From Candidatus Heimdallarchaeota archaeon (GTDB lineage Archaea > Asgardarchaeota > Heimdallarchaeia > JABLTI01): 64,000 bases of DNA. Shown here piece by piece: positions 48,941 to 59,397 of this stretch. Where the stretch lies: positions 1 to 64,000 of the forward strand of contig DXJV01000005.1 in NCBI GenBank assembly GCA_019056785.1, given 5' to 3'. The number at the start of each line of letters is the position of its first letter. Position 1 is the first letter of the stretch. Position numbers and translations under genes: made by a program. The notes beneath the pieces are model-generated. The model ran no database searches and was not told the DNA's origin. It was given only the letters and a program-made list of their open reading frames with translations.

Positions 48941-50827
48941 TTATTCCTCTGTTTGCAACTTTTCTCCATTTAAATCCTTTTCTTGGTTTTTGAACTGAAG
49001 CTGATACAAGCGGTAATATTCTCCTTTTCTTGCGAGAAGCTCAGCATTTGTGCCTTCTTCGACAATTTTCCCATCCTTAAGAACTATGATCCGGTCAGCA
49101 TTTCTGACTGTAGAAAGTCGGTGGGCAATAATAAATGAGGTTCTCCCTGAAAGGAGTTTAGTTAAAGCTTTCTTAATGAGTAATTCTGTATATGCATCAA
49201 CTGAAGAGGTTGCTTCATCCAAAATGAGGATTTTCGGGTTGGGGAGTAAAGCTCTAGCAAAGGAGATTAATTGTCGTTGACCAAGGGATAGTTTGCTTCC
49301 TCGCTCGCCGACTTCTGTTTCATATCCTTTTGGTAGCCGTGAGATGAATTCGTGGGCATTTACTTTTGTTGCCGTCTCAATTACCTCGTCCATACTGACA
49401 TCTTTTTGATTGAAGATAATGTTCTCTGCTATTGTCCCTGAAAAAAGATAGGGGTCTTGTAAAACAATGCCTAACTGTCTGTGGAGTGATTTATGAGTGA
49501 CGTCTTGTATATTATGCCCATCAATAGTAATTCTCCCCTTTTGAATTTCGTAAAACCTTGCAAGCAGGTTAACAATCGTTGTTTTTCCGGAGCCTGTCGG
49601 TCCAACAATCGCCAACGATTCACCGGGTTGCACTTCTAAATTAAAGTCTTCCAATACAGGCTCCCCTTCTTTGTAACTAAAATTGACTCCTTCGAATTTC
49701 ACTTTCCCTTGAATTTCAGGCATATCATAGGCTGTGGGTTTCTCCACAACATCAGAGTTGCTGTGATTTAAATCATATACCCGTTCTGTTGCAGCCATTG
49801 TTGACTGAAATGTGTTGTAAAACATCGTCAAGTTCAAAACGGGCCTGAAGAAATTCCCGACATACTGTGTAAAAGCTATTGCGGTTCCCAAAGGAATGGC
49901 AAATAATATCCCGACAGAACCATAAATAGTTGTGTAGCCTGCATAGAAGTAAACGAATCCGACGACAGCTGTTGCTAAGAAGTTAAAGAGTGGAAAAGTT
50001 GTGGCAAAAACACCAATAGCTTTCATATTTGCTTGCCGGTTCTCTTCATTAATCGATGCAAATTCCTGGATGTTTTTTTGCTCTCTTGAAAATGATTTGG
50101 AAATTTTAACGCCGGAAATGCTCTCTGAGAGGTTGGCAGTGACGGTGGCAATTGTTTTCCTTGTTCGGCGATAGGCCTTTCGTGCTCGTCGTTTGAAGAA
50201 ATAACTGATTAGTAATGTGATTGGAATCGATAAGAACATACACCATAGGGCTAAACGCCAGTCCAGTACGAAGAGCACAATGGAAATTCCAATTAGAGTA
50301 ATAAAGTCAATTAAGGAAGTAATTATCCCTCCACTCACTAATTCATTGATTTTATCGCAGTCATTGGTGACTTTGGAAATCAGTCGCCCTGCTTCTTGGT
50401 TATCGAAGAATTTCATTGAAAGACTTTGCATATGTCGGAAAGTGTCAGTACGAATCTTTTTTACAGTATTATAGCCTATCTTATAGAGTAAAATCGTTCT
50501 GAAAATTTGCACGACTGCTGTCAGAATTGTTGTTCCGAGGAGTGCAAGTGTCAAGATTAACAAAAGTCTCTTTAATTCTGCAATAGTACTAGTGGCGTTT
50601 TTAAATACGTTATCAATAATGAATTTCATGATAAGGGGCGATACAAGGTCCAGTACCGAACTAAAAGCAACCAGTAACAGCGCAACGATTGCTAATCCTT
50701 TATATTCACCGAAGATAAAACTTAGAATCCATTTTGCAAGTGTCCAATCACTTGTTACTTTCAAACGTTTCTTCTCTTCATCATCTTCTATTAATGCACT
50801 AAAGTGTCCGCCTCGATGCCAGCCCAA
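48941..50827 (-). CDS. ABC exporter half-transporter (TMD-NBD fusion, MdlB/MsbA-like)
   Basis: 6-TM domain; GPTGSGKTTIVNLLARFYE, LSLGQRQLISFARALL, ILILDEATSSVD, AHRLSTVRNAD. Confidence 0.93.
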   Translation of the reverse strand: MGWHRGGHFSALIEDDEEKKRLKVTSDWTLAKWILSFIFGEYKGLAIVALLLVAFSSVLDLVSPLIMKFIIDNVFKNATSTIAELKRLLLILTLALLGTTILTAVVQIFRTILLYKIGYNTVKKIRTDTFRHMQSLSMKFFDNQEAGRLISKVTNDCDKINELVSGGIITSLIDFITLIGISIVLFVLDWRLALWCMFLSIPITLLISYFFKRRARKAYRRTRKTIATVTANLSESISGVKISKSFSREQKNIQEFASINEENRQANMKAIGVFATTFPLFNFLATAVVGFVYFYAGYTTIYGSVGILFAIPLGTAIAFTQYVGNFFRPVLNLTMFYNTFQSTMAATERVYDLNHSNSDVVEKPTAYDMPEIQGKVKFEGVNFSYKEGEPVLEDFNLEVQPGESLAIVGPTGSGKTTIVNLLARFYEIQKGRITIDGHNIQDVTHKSLHRQLGIVLQDPYLFSGTIAENIIFNQKDVSMDEVIETATKVNAHEFISRLPKGYETEVGERGSKLSLGQRQLISFARALLPNPKILILDEATSSVDAYTELLIKKALTKLLSGRTSFIIAHRLSTVRNADRIIVLKDGKIVEEGTNAELLARKGEYYRLYQLQFKNQEKDLNGEKLQTEE

Positions 50828-50828
50828 T

Positions 50829-52655
50829 TTATTTTCGCCCTCCTGCTATTTCTTTTGCTGTTGTTGTTTTGCTGCTTGTTTCTTGTAGCGGTTCTTTAAT
50901 TGGTCCAAATTCCTGTTCAATTAATTGTGTTTCGTAGAGATACTTGTACAATCCTTCTTTTGCCATCAGTTCTTCATGTGTACCTGCCTCAATTATTCGC
51001 CCTTTATCCATCACAATTATTTTTGTTGCGAATTTAATTGTTGAGAGCCTTTGAGTTATTATCAGCGTGGTTCGGTTTTTGATCAATTCATTTATTGCCT
51101 TTTGGAATTGATATTCGGTTTCAAAATCCAAAGCACTCGAGGAGTCATCCATGATTAATATTGGGGTGTTTAATAACAAGGCACGAGCAATAGTCAGTCT
51201 TTGTTTTTGCCCGCCACTTAATGTCACTCCTCGCTCACCAACAATAGTATCATAGCCATTCGGAAAGCTCATAATGAAATCATGTGCTTGAGCAATTTTG
51301 GCAGCGCGAATGATCTCTTCTTCTGTGGCATCTGGTTTGCCAAAAGCAATGTTCTCCCGGATAGTTTTGGCGAAGAGAAAAGCTTCTTGTTGAACAATAG
51401 AAATTTGCTGTCGTAAAGTTTCCACAAGCACATCACGAATGTCTATGCCGTCTATTTTTATCACTCCTTCTTGAGGGTCGTAAAACCTAGGGACCAAGCT
51501 AACAATTGTACTCTTCCCCGAACCCGTTGTTCCTAAGAAGGCAACTATTTCGCCCGGTTTAATCTCTAAATTAATGTTTTTCAGTACTGGGGGATTTCCT
51601 TCCACATAACTAAAAGTAACATGTTGAAAAGAGATTGCTCCTTTGATCTCTGGCATGGGTATTGCCTCGGGCTTATTTTGGATTTTCTTTTCCATGTCAA
51701 TAATCTCAAAAATTCTGTTCAGAGAGGCACTCCCTTCTTGGAAATGGAGGATTGCAAAGGACATAAAACGCGTGGGCATTTGGAGCATGATAAGATAGCT
51801 GTTGATAGCGATAAGCCGTCCAATGTCCATATCTCCACCAAGGATAATCATTCTCCCTCCGACAAAGAGCAAGAGAAATGACCCTATACCCAATATGAGT
51901 GGAAACATGGTTGTTAGAAAAGCTCGTAAACGAGCCATTTGCATGTTCATTTGCAAGTAGCGCTCATTTTCGCGCTCAAATTTATCGAACTCATAATCCT
52001 CTGCTGCAAAAGCCCGGACGACACTGGCGCCATATACATTCTCAGCGAGAACAGAATTCATATCACCAAATTTGTTTTGAATTTTGCGCATTAATGGTCG
52101 GATCTTTCTTGCATATGTAAACATGATTATAAACAATACCGGCGCCAGGGCTGTGAGAATCAGCATTAATTTCCAATCCATCAAGCCAACCATAACAAAA
52201 ATACCCAGATACAAACAAATGGAGCGTAAAAAAATCCGCATGCCGATACTTAAAAGCCTTCGAATTGCTTCAATGTCACTTGTTCCTCTCGAGATTAATT
52301 GCCCCGTTTCGATCCTGTCGAAAAAGTCGATGGATTGTTTCTGAATTTTCGCATAAAGAGTATTTCGAATGTCATAGATGACTGATTGTGAAACATATTC
52401 ATTGATATATCGCTGAAGGAAGCGAAAAATCGACGCAAAAAAGCCAATCCCGATATATACCGGCACCCAAAGTTTCAAAGCATGAAGCTGGGTTGTGAAA
52501 TCGCCTGACTCGAAAATTAGATTAATGATGTTTTTCGCCACCCAAGGCGTTAAAAGCGTAAAGATTGAATCGAGCATTGCAGCAAAAATAACAACTACTA
52601 ATGCGAACCAAGTTTTTCGTGTCATGTGATGGAATAGTCGGAAAATTGGGTGCAT
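50829..52655 (-). CDS. ABC exporter half-transporter (TMD-NBD fusion), probable heterodimer partner with a degenerate Walker B
   Basis: GTTGSGKSTIVSLVPRFYD, LSGGQKQRLTIARALL, ILIMDDSSSALD, TQRLSTIKFA (both catalytic Glu and H-loop His replaced). Confidence 0.93.
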   Translation of the reverse strand: MHPIFRLFHHMTRKTWFALVVVIFAAMLDSIFTLLTPWVAKNIINLIFESGDFTTQLHALKLWVPVYIGIGFFASIFRFLQRYINEYVSQSVIYDIRNTLYAKIQKQSIDFFDRIETGQLISRGTSDIEAIRRLLSIGMRIFLRSICLYLGIFVMVGLMDWKLMLILTALAPVLFIIMFTYARKIRPLMRKIQNKFGDMNSVLAENVYGASVVRAFAAEDYEFDKFERENERYLQMNMQMARLRAFLTTMFPLILGIGSFLLLFVGGRMIILGGDMDIGRLIAINSYLIMLQMPTRFMSFAILHFQEGSASLNRIFEIIDMEKKIQNKPEAIPMPEIKGAISFQHVTFSYVEGNPPVLKNINLEIKPGEIVAFLGTTGSGKSTIVSLVPRFYDPQEGVIKIDGIDIRDVLVETLRQQISIVQQEAFLFAKTIRENIAFGKPDATEEEIIRAAKIAQAHDFIMSFPNGYDTIVGERGVTLSGGQKQRLTIARALLLNTPILIMDDSSSALDFETEYQFQKAINELIKNRTTLIITQRLSTIKFATKIIVMDKGRIIEAGTHEELMAKEGLYKYLYETQLIEQEFGPIKEPLQETSSKTTTAKEIAGGRK

Positions 52656-52761
52656 GTTCTTCTTCTCACAATTTTTCTTACTGTAATACTACCCTTTCCT
52701 TTATAAAATTATTTTGACTGAATTAATTATTAAAAATAAAATGAACGTTTCAAACACCTTT

Positions 52762-53802
52762 TTAATTTTCACGAAGCTTCTGCAATGCTTGGTAAGCTGC
52801 TTCAGAAACAATCTTGTAGTTGCTTTTTTTGGCACTTTTTAATGCTTCTTTAACAGATGGGTCGCCAATTTTTCCCAAGGAAAGAATAATCTCTCGACGA
52901 ACGAAGGGGTTTGTATCGGTTCCTAATATTTCAACTAAATTTGGCACAGTACGCTGATCAGTCAATTTTCCCAACGCTTCTGCACACACTCGCCGGACAA
53001 TGTAGGATTGGTCTCGCAATAAGGTCCGGCTGAGAATACGGACTGCTATGTCCTTTATTTTTTCAAATCCTTCGATCTCTTCTTTTCTACTTAAATGGTG
53101 TTGTAAGATATTACCGATAGCAAAAACGATTTCTCTTTTCGCAAGTTCAAAGGATTCTTTTTCGAGGGCTCTACAAAGGACTTGGATAGATTCAATAGCT
53201 TTTATTCGATGGAGTGCCCATGCTGCAAGCATTCTATTTGTGGCGGTTGTGTCTTGTTGCAAGGTTTTTTCAAGAGCTACTCTCGCCGGTCGGACTTGAA
53301 CTTTCCCCAGAAGCCAAATAACTGCACGCCGAATCATTTGAGACCTGCTAGATGTCAGTAGTTTTAACAATTGATCGAGGATCGATTTGAAATTATAATT
53401 TTGGAGCCCAATTATCGCCCAATACTTAACCTCTTCACTAGTATCATTTAAGGCTTTCAAGAGGATTTGATAAGCTTCTTTTGTTTGTAATTTTCCGGCA
53501 ATCCAAATGGCTCGTGCGCGTAAATAACGATGTTCAGAAGTGTCAAAAAAAAGGTGTTTAACAATCTCAAATAATTGTCTGTCTTGTTTATCGAATAAAA
53601 GAAGGAGTGCCAGTTCACAAACGATATAGTCAGGGTCCTTGTTAATAATTGTCTTTAAAAGGTCATTAACTTCTGGTGTTTGCATATCTTTTAAGTAGAG
53701 AACTGCATTAAATCGTTCAAAGGGATTTGTTGATTGTAATTGTAGTTTGATCTGTTGTAAAGTTAGTTGTTCTGGTGGCTTTTCGGCGTTTAAATCTGTC
53801 AT
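52762..53802 (-). CDS. HEAT-repeat (PBS lyase-like) protein
   Basis: Repeated motifs such as VRRVCAEALGKLTDQRTVPNLVEIL, VRREIILSLGKIGDPSVKEAL and VKYWAIIGLQNY. Confidence 0.85.
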   Translation of the reverse strand: MTDLNAEKPPEQLTLQQIKLQLQSTNPFERFNAVLYLKDMQTPEVNDLLKTIINKDPDYIVCELALLLLFDKQDRQLFEIVKHLFFDTSEHRYLRARAIWIAGKLQTKEAYQILLKALNDTSEEVKYWAIIGLQNYNFKSILDQLLKLLTSSRSQMIRRAVIWLLGKVQVRPARVALEKTLQQDTTATNRMLAAWALHRIKAIESIQVLCRALEKESFELAKREIVFAIGNILQHHLSRKEEIEGFEKIKDIAVRILSRTLLRDQSYIVRRVCAEALGKLTDQRTVPNLVEILGTDTNPFVRREIILSLGKIGDPSVKEALKSAKKSNYKIVSEAAYQALQKLREN

Positions 53803-53946
53803 TCAGCTTTCCCATCATGTTGGATAAATAAAAGGCTGTTTAAATTTTTTTAAAAGATATGAAATAAAGTTTGGCAATGCAGCTTAAAAAAAAGGAAAAG
53901 TATTCCCCCAAGAAGGGGTAAATTATTTCTTTTGTTTTCTGTTTCT

Positions 53947-55194
53947 TTACTCTGTAATGATTTTTGCTTGCATCTTTGAAAGCTCGATTTTTCTTCCTTC
54001 ATGAACCCAATCGGTGAAAATTTGATATTGTTTAAAGGTATCACCGATGATGTCATCAATTGGGTGTTTGAAGAAGAAAGCCAATTCATGAATAGCGCCA
54101 AATTCACCTCTGGATTTAGCGAATAAAAGGCATCGAGCGATATCGATTGCTATTGGTGCTGCTAAAATAGAGTCAATTCCATGCCATGTGAATTGCAACG
54201 CCATTTTCGTTCCAAGAAATCCGCGATATGAGATATAGTCCCAAGCAACTTTGTGGTCAACTAGGGGTGGGAAATATTTGATTTCCGTAATAGAGAATGG
54301 AGAATAACCAATACTACTTGAGATTGCTTTGTCTTTGCTTTCGATCTTGCTTTCTTTGTTCTTATCTTTGCTTAGTGTTACACCATCGTCGTCCCCGAGG
54401 ATGTTGAACCCAGCCCAACCAAGGATCTTGAGATTCCTCATTTTGAACATTGGTGCGAGCGTTGTTTTCATCAGCGTTTCGCCTGTCTTTCCATCATCGC
54501 CCATATGGGGCACTTTGTTTTTGATGGCTAATTCACGAATTGCCGGAACAGTTGCTCCATGTGATGGTGTGAAATTTCCGTAAGGTATTTTCAGCTTCAA
54601 TGCGGCATAGGCATAGAGCATGCTTGCAGTTACTTTTTCGACTTTATTTTCGTCGATTAATCCTTCAAAGGCATCTAGCGATTGATGCTCTTCACTGAGT
54701 GGTATGTGCTGTTCTGTTGATGCAACATTCATCATGACGACTTCGCCATTTTTGTTCTTAAAACTCTCAAAGTCCTTCATCAATTGTCCTACTATCTCAG
54801 GGAGTGTTAAGCCATCAGCCTCGAGTGTTTGCAGGTTGCCAAGAGCCTGTACACCTGGTCCACAATTAATTGCCGTCCCTTTTTTAGCATAAACCTTCGA
54901 AAGCTCATTTTTAGCAGCATCTAGATAATGTCTTTGAAAATGATAGTTTTCTTCCCAAATCTTTTCTGAAGCTTGAAATGCGTTCTTGTCCAAAAAACGC
55001 ACTTCTGTACCTCCAAGTTTGATGTCATCTAAGGGAAACTTACTTCGAATGGGATCGCATTCGGGACTTTCTGTGACTATTCCTGCTTGTACTCGTGGCG
55101 CAGCACCCTTCTTAATAGCAGCAAGTCCTGTCAAAGTTGTGGTTGCGACTGCACCATAAGCACCGATAAACCAAATTCCAGTCATTTCGATCAA
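53947..55194 (-). CDS. ino1: Myo-inositol-1-phosphate synthase
   Basis: GIWFIGAYGAVATTTLTGLAAIKKG, NVASTEQH, HMGDDGKTGETLMKTTLAPMF, LGWAGFNILGDDDG. Confidence 0.93.
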   Translation of the reverse strand: MIEMTGIWFIGAYGAVATTTLTGLAAIKKGAAPRVQAGIVTESPECDPIRSKFPLDDIKLGGTEVRFLDKNAFQASEKIWEENYHFQRHYLDAAKNELSKVYAKKGTAINCGPGVQALGNLQTLEADGLTLPEIVGQLMKDFESFKNKNGEVVMMNVASTEQHIPLSEEHQSLDAFEGLIDENKVEKVTASMLYAYAALKLKIPYGNFTPSHGATVPAIRELAIKNKVPHMGDDGKTGETLMKTTLAPMFKMRNLKILGWAGFNILGDDDGVTLSKDKNKESKIESKDKAISSSIGYSPFSITEIKYFPPLVDHKVAWDYISYRGFLGTKMALQFTWHGIDSILAAPIAIDIARCLLFAKSRGEFGAIHELAFFFKHPIDDIIGDTFKQYQIFTDWVHEGRKIELSKMQAKIITE

Positions 55195-55313
55195 CTCACG
55201 TGAATCGTTTATTATATGGTCATATAATATTTACTCTTTAAAATACTTTAGGTTTTAATTTAAAAAAGGTAATAAAAAAATTTTAAGAAAAAGTTAAAAG
55301 GAAAAATATGCGT

Positions 55314-55913
55314 TCAAGCCTTCATGGCTTTTAAATTCTCGAAAAGAACTCTTCCGGCTTCGGTTGCTTTTCCTTGTCTGTTTGGGATAACTAAAAGTAG
55401 TGCACCTGTTTTTTGCCCGATAGAGGCCGCAACTATTTTGTTTAGAAGCTGGTGTTCCATAAGCAAGTCCAGTGAATCTTCGTCTCGTGCACGGCTTGTG
55501 TCTAATTCCCGCCTCTTTTTAATCTCTTCAGCAGTAGTTTCGATTAAAACCAGTAGTTTCGGATGAAATGCCTCTGAGACCCAGGAAGGAATGCCTTGAA
55601 GAAAGCTCCCTATACCGGTTTTAATAGTAAAATGGGTGTCTACTATAACCACTTTCCCTTTGGCTCTTTCAGCAATCTCTAAAGCAGCTTGGCGTTGAAT
55701 CTCCTTTTGGGCTCTTGGTGGAAGCTTTCGCATAGCATCTCGGTGTTTTACATTATAGTTTTTTTCAGCAATTTCCATCATAACAGTTCCATAGATAATT
55801 ACAGAGATGTCGAAATTCTCTGCTCGTGCAATTTTTAATGCTTCATTAATTACAGTAGTCTTTCCTACCCCAGGTATGCCACCAACAATAGCAATATAGC
55901 TTTCGTTGTTCAT
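55314..55913 (-). CDS. adkA: Adenylate kinase, archaeal type
   Basis: IAIVGGIPGVGKTTVINEALKIA, YGTVMMEIAEKNYNVKHRDAMRKLPPRAQKEIQRQAA, VIVDTHFTIKTGIG. Confidence 0.92.
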   Translation of the reverse strand: MNNESYIAIVGGIPGVGKTTVINEALKIARAENFDISVIIYGTVMMEIAEKNYNVKHRDAMRKLPPRAQKEIQRQAALEIAERAKGKVVIVDTHFTIKTGIGSFLQGIPSWVSEAFHPKLLVLIETTAEEIKKRRELDTSRARDEDSLDLLMEHQLLNKIVAASIGQKTGALLLVIPNRQGKATEAGRVLFENLKAMKA

Positions 55914-55928
55914 TTTTCTACCTCAAAA

Positions 55929-57488
55929 TTAAAACATTAAATTGGTCAACAATTCGTTGATCTTTTTATATGTTCGTTTAGAAATGATGTTGTTCGTAAG
56001 CAGATATTCGAGTCCTTGTTTGACAGCCCCGGCAAATTCGCCTGTTGCAAGAAGATTTGTTGCTCGCAAGTTGTCAAAGGATTGTTTCAATTTCCTGTTA
56101 AATACCAATTCTTCTGCAAGTTTATCCGCAACCTCTTTGCCTCCGATCAGGGCGGAGTCTCGGTCGGCATTTGGATAATCAATTCGAGATCCTCCTCGTG
56201 GTTTAGTTAATGGTGGGATAACAAAATAACGGGTCTCTTTTTTATCTTGAAACCGAATTAAATAAAGAGAAAGCAAAATCGAGCGAGGAATGTTGCCGCT
56301 TATGGAAAAAGCTGATTTATTTATCATTTCCTTGCGATTCTTGACAACGGCATCCATTTTTTTACAAAGCTCATCTGTATTTTGCTTAATCCTGTCTTTC
56401 ATCTCTAGTAAATCCCCAAGAGAGCGGTCCCGTTGCATGCGAAGTTCGTCTAGTTCGTTTTCAGCATTGGCTTTCTTAACCTCATACTCAGTAATGGCTT
56501 TTTGTTTTCCCTCTTCAAAATTTTTCGTAATTTCATTCAAAGCCTTTGCAAGATTTTTCCGGTCATTTTCGAGAGTTTTAACTTTGTTAGCGATATTATC
56601 AATTTGCCCTTTGCTCTTGGACAAAAAAGATTGCATATTCTCACGGAATTTTGGTGTTTCAATAGAAGGGATGTCGTTTAATATTTTGCGTGCATGTTCT
56701 TGAATGGGATTGATCATTCCTGTTAGACCAAGTGTACTGGATTCAAACTTCGAAAGCTCTCGAAAAATCGCTTGGTTAGCTTTTTCTAATTGAGAATCGA
56801 TTATGTCATCTAAACGCTCTTTGTAGCGTTCAATGCGTTCTTGAACCTCCTCTTGTTTGCTCTGGATTCTTGATGTAAATGTTCTTTCGATGTTCTCAAT
56901 CTCCGAATTAATTTCTGCTAACCATTGGCGAGCGAGCTCTTGAAATCGTTCTTTAATTTCCGAGAACTGGGGGATTTCATTCAAATAGGTTATTACTTCA
57001 GCATTAATGCTATCCTCAAAACTGGGCAAAATCAATGGTTTGTCGATACGCCCTAATTCACTCGCAGTTTTTGCCAGAGTTATTGTGGATTTTGAGAAAT
57101 TGTGATTAAAAAGTGGATAATTTTGTGTGTTTAAAATTAATGTATCATTTGCATCCTGTAAATTATTGGTAAAAGCTTTTAAAGTAGACGCATCTTGGAC
57201 CGCTTTTAGATGGGCAATAACATTTGAAAGAGAAAGGTCATTAACTGATGTACCTCCACCATATATTCCAAGAGAATCGATAACCACAAGTCGTTGCTGC
57301 ACAGAATCAAAATAAAGGCGCCAATAGAATTTCGATACTTGTGTTAAACGTTCTTTTGTCCGTTTAAAAAGTCCACCTTTTTTTATCTTATCACCAACCA
57401 CTCCTATAACAAAAGCTAGTTCTGCTTCGAGAGGAATGTCTTTTCTATCTACAATAAAGGGAATAACTGTTTCCTCTTGGATACTCAT
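55929..57488 (-). CDS. Large coiled-coil protein of unknown function with globular N- and C-termini
   Basis: N-terminal globular region (FYWRLYFDSVQQRLVVIDSLG), long coiled coil, helical C-terminus (GLEYLLTNNIISKRTYKKINELLTN). Confidence 0.6.
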   Translation of the reverse strand: MSIQEETVIPFIVDRKDIPLEAELAFVIGVVGDKIKKGGLFKRTKERLTQVSKFYWRLYFDSVQQRLVVIDSLGIYGGGTSVNDLSLSNVIAHLKAVQDASTLKAFTNNLQDANDTLILNTQNYPLFNHNFSKSTITLAKTASELGRIDKPLILPSFEDSINAEVITYLNEIPQFSEIKERFQELARQWLAEINSEIENIERTFTSRIQSKQEEVQERIERYKERLDDIIDSQLEKANQAIFRELSKFESSTLGLTGMINPIQEHARKILNDIPSIETPKFRENMQSFLSKSKGQIDNIANKVKTLENDRKNLAKALNEITKNFEEGKQKAITEYEVKKANAENELDELRMQRDRSLGDLLEMKDRIKQNTDELCKKMDAVVKNRKEMINKSAFSISGNIPRSILLSLYLIRFQDKKETRYFVIPPLTKPRGGSRIDYPNADRDSALIGGKEVADKLAEELVFNRKLKQSFDNLRATNLLATGEFAGAVKQGLEYLLTNNIISKRTYKKINELLTNLMF

Positions 57489-57629
57489 ATCAAATCACAA
57501 CATCTTGATTATTGAACTACTGCTTCAAAGATTCTTTTTAATTGTTCATTTAACGTACTTTTACAGCTATTTTAAAACTTAGGATAGAGCAAAAAGAACG
57601 CGTAAAAATTAATGTTGGGTTAATCTTTT

Positions 57630-58676
57630 CTATCGCCTTTTCTTTCGCTTTTGTTTCTTTGTTTTTTCTTCCAATATTCTCTCCTCCTTAAGATAAGGGC
57701 AATTAACTTCATAAAGCGACCAAAGGCGTTCTAATTGATAGGCAATGTCTTCATTAGGTTTGCCCCCTTTCAATGAATAGAAACTACCATCATGAAGAGC
57801 ATAAAGAATGGCTAAAGCTTGTAAATTGTCAAATTGCAAGTAATTTGAATATCCTTTCTTTTCTTCCACAACACAAAGTTTTCGATAGTGCTTACAGGGT
57901 TTGGGACAATTAAGGCATTGAGTGATGTTAGCTTTGACTTGATTCCGGTAAAAATCAACCTCAAAAGTGAATTTTTTATCGTGGACAAGCACAATGCCAT
58001 CAGGTAATAATTCATACCCAATTTTCATAACTAAATTTTTGACCTTTTCAAAAGTATTCTTGTTAAAAATTTTGTAAATATTGGCTGGTTTGTTGCTGTT
58101 GGAAATGAAGGTATGATACTCCCCGGAAATAATATCTTGGGCAATTTTTTGACCGATGATTTCAAAAACCGAGGAAATTTCTTCCAGGGAATTAATTTTC
58201 TTATAGAAAATGTTCCTTGATTGATCAGAAACATTGAGGTTATTTATTGTTCGATTAACTACTTCTCTATTGAAATTTTGCTCTTGGTTCATAGCTACAA
58301 AAGTGATGGGAATTCCTTTTGGGGCAATGCTTGCTAATCCTCTGACCAATTCAATATCCGAGGGGTTTTTTGTGACGATAATTGAATGGCAAACCCCAGA
58401 GAAATATGCTGCACGAAAGAGGTCAAAACGGGCTTCATTATTTATCAACCAAATGGACATGCATAAAGTGCCTAAACGTGTTTGAACTTTTGAAATTACA
58501 GGGTACATTCCAATAGTGTTTAAACAATTAACGTTGATGGCAGATTCTGACCAATTTCTTAATTGTTGGGCAAGTGTTTTAATGTCATCTGAAAAAAGTA
58601 GCAATTTGCTAAGATAAATGTTTGGGGTTGTTTCTATTTCATTCTCTTCTGAGAAGCCTCTTCCAGATAAACTCAA
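57630..58676 (-). CDS. Predicted pseudo-GTPase (Ras-like fold lacking P-loop, DxxG and NKxD) with C-terminal Cys-rich motif
   Basis: KLLLFSDDIKTLAQQLRNW...LNTIGMYPVISKVQTRLGTLCMSIWLINNEARFDLFRAAYFSGVCHSIIVTKNPSDIELVRGL...IPITFVAMNQ follows Rab/Ras order without the nucleotide motifs; C-terminal CLNCPKPCKHYRKLC. Confidence 0.6.
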   Translation of the reverse strand: MSLSGRGFSEENEIETTPNIYLSKLLLFSDDIKTLAQQLRNWSESAINVNCLNTIGMYPVISKVQTRLGTLCMSIWLINNEARFDLFRAAYFSGVCHSIIVTKNPSDIELVRGLASIAPKGIPITFVAMNQEQNFNREVVNRTINNLNVSDQSRNIFYKKINSLEEISSVFEIIGQKIAQDIISGEYHTFISNSNKPANIYKIFNKNTFEKVKNLVMKIGYELLPDGIVLVHDKKFTFEVDFYRNQVKANITQCLNCPKPCKHYRKLCVVEEKKGYSNYLQFDNLQALAILYALHDGSFYSLKGGKPNEDIAYQLERLWSLYEVNCPYLKEERILEEKTKKQKRKKRR

Positions 58677-58909
58677 TTAATTGCCCTCAATATACTTACT
58701 AAGTATTGTTGAATATATGAATTGAATTACCATTACTTTCGATTATAATTTTATTTATTGTTCTATCTTATAAATAAGTTATGTTTTACAAAAAGAAATG
58801 CAATAAATGTGCTCGAGAATGGTATAATTTGGTTAATGAACTATCTTTTTTATCAAAAGACTTTTTAATATAGGACTCACAAATGATTTAATGAAAAATA
58901 AAAAGGATT

Positions 58910-59305
58910 GTGAAAAATTTAAGTCAAAGAAAACCAAAACCTAAGAAAGGACAAAAAAGATCCTATCGCTCACGCCAAGAACAAGGCACCTCCTTCCAAA
59001 TTACCGGTGCAGATGGGCAACCAGAGCACATACGAGTGAGATTGCCAAAAGAGGGCGAAGTTTTGGGTATTGTAACACAAATTCTTGGAGCCGACAGAAT
59101 AAAAGTCAGATGCACAGATGGAAAAACGCGAACAGTGCGCATTCCTGGAAAGCATCGCAAACGTCTGTGGATCAGACAAAACGATGTAGTTAGTGTGATG
59201 CCGTGGTACGGCTTACAAGAAGATACTCGTGCAGATTTAGTTTATCGTTATAATCGAAATCAAGCAAATTGGTTAGAAGATAAGGGCTATATCTCTTTAG
59301 ATTAA
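58910..59305 (+). CDS. eif1A: Translation initiation factor 1A (aIF-1A)
   Basis: EVLGIVTQILGADRIKVRCTDGKTRTVRIPGKHRKRLWIRQNDVVSVMPW. Confidence 0.93.
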   Translation: MKNLSQRKPKPKKGQKRSYRSRQEQGTSFQITGADGQPEHIRVRLPKEGEVLGIVTQILGADRIKVRCTDGKTRTVRIPGKHRKRLWIRQNDVVSVMPWYGLQEDTRADLVYRYNRNQANWLEDKGYISLD

Positions 59306-59397
59306 ACTAGTTATTGTTAGAAACAACAATTAATGGTCTCGAGTTTTCACTTTGCGTGTAAAGTACATTGCTTGCATATGACAGGAGGAGTAGCAAT

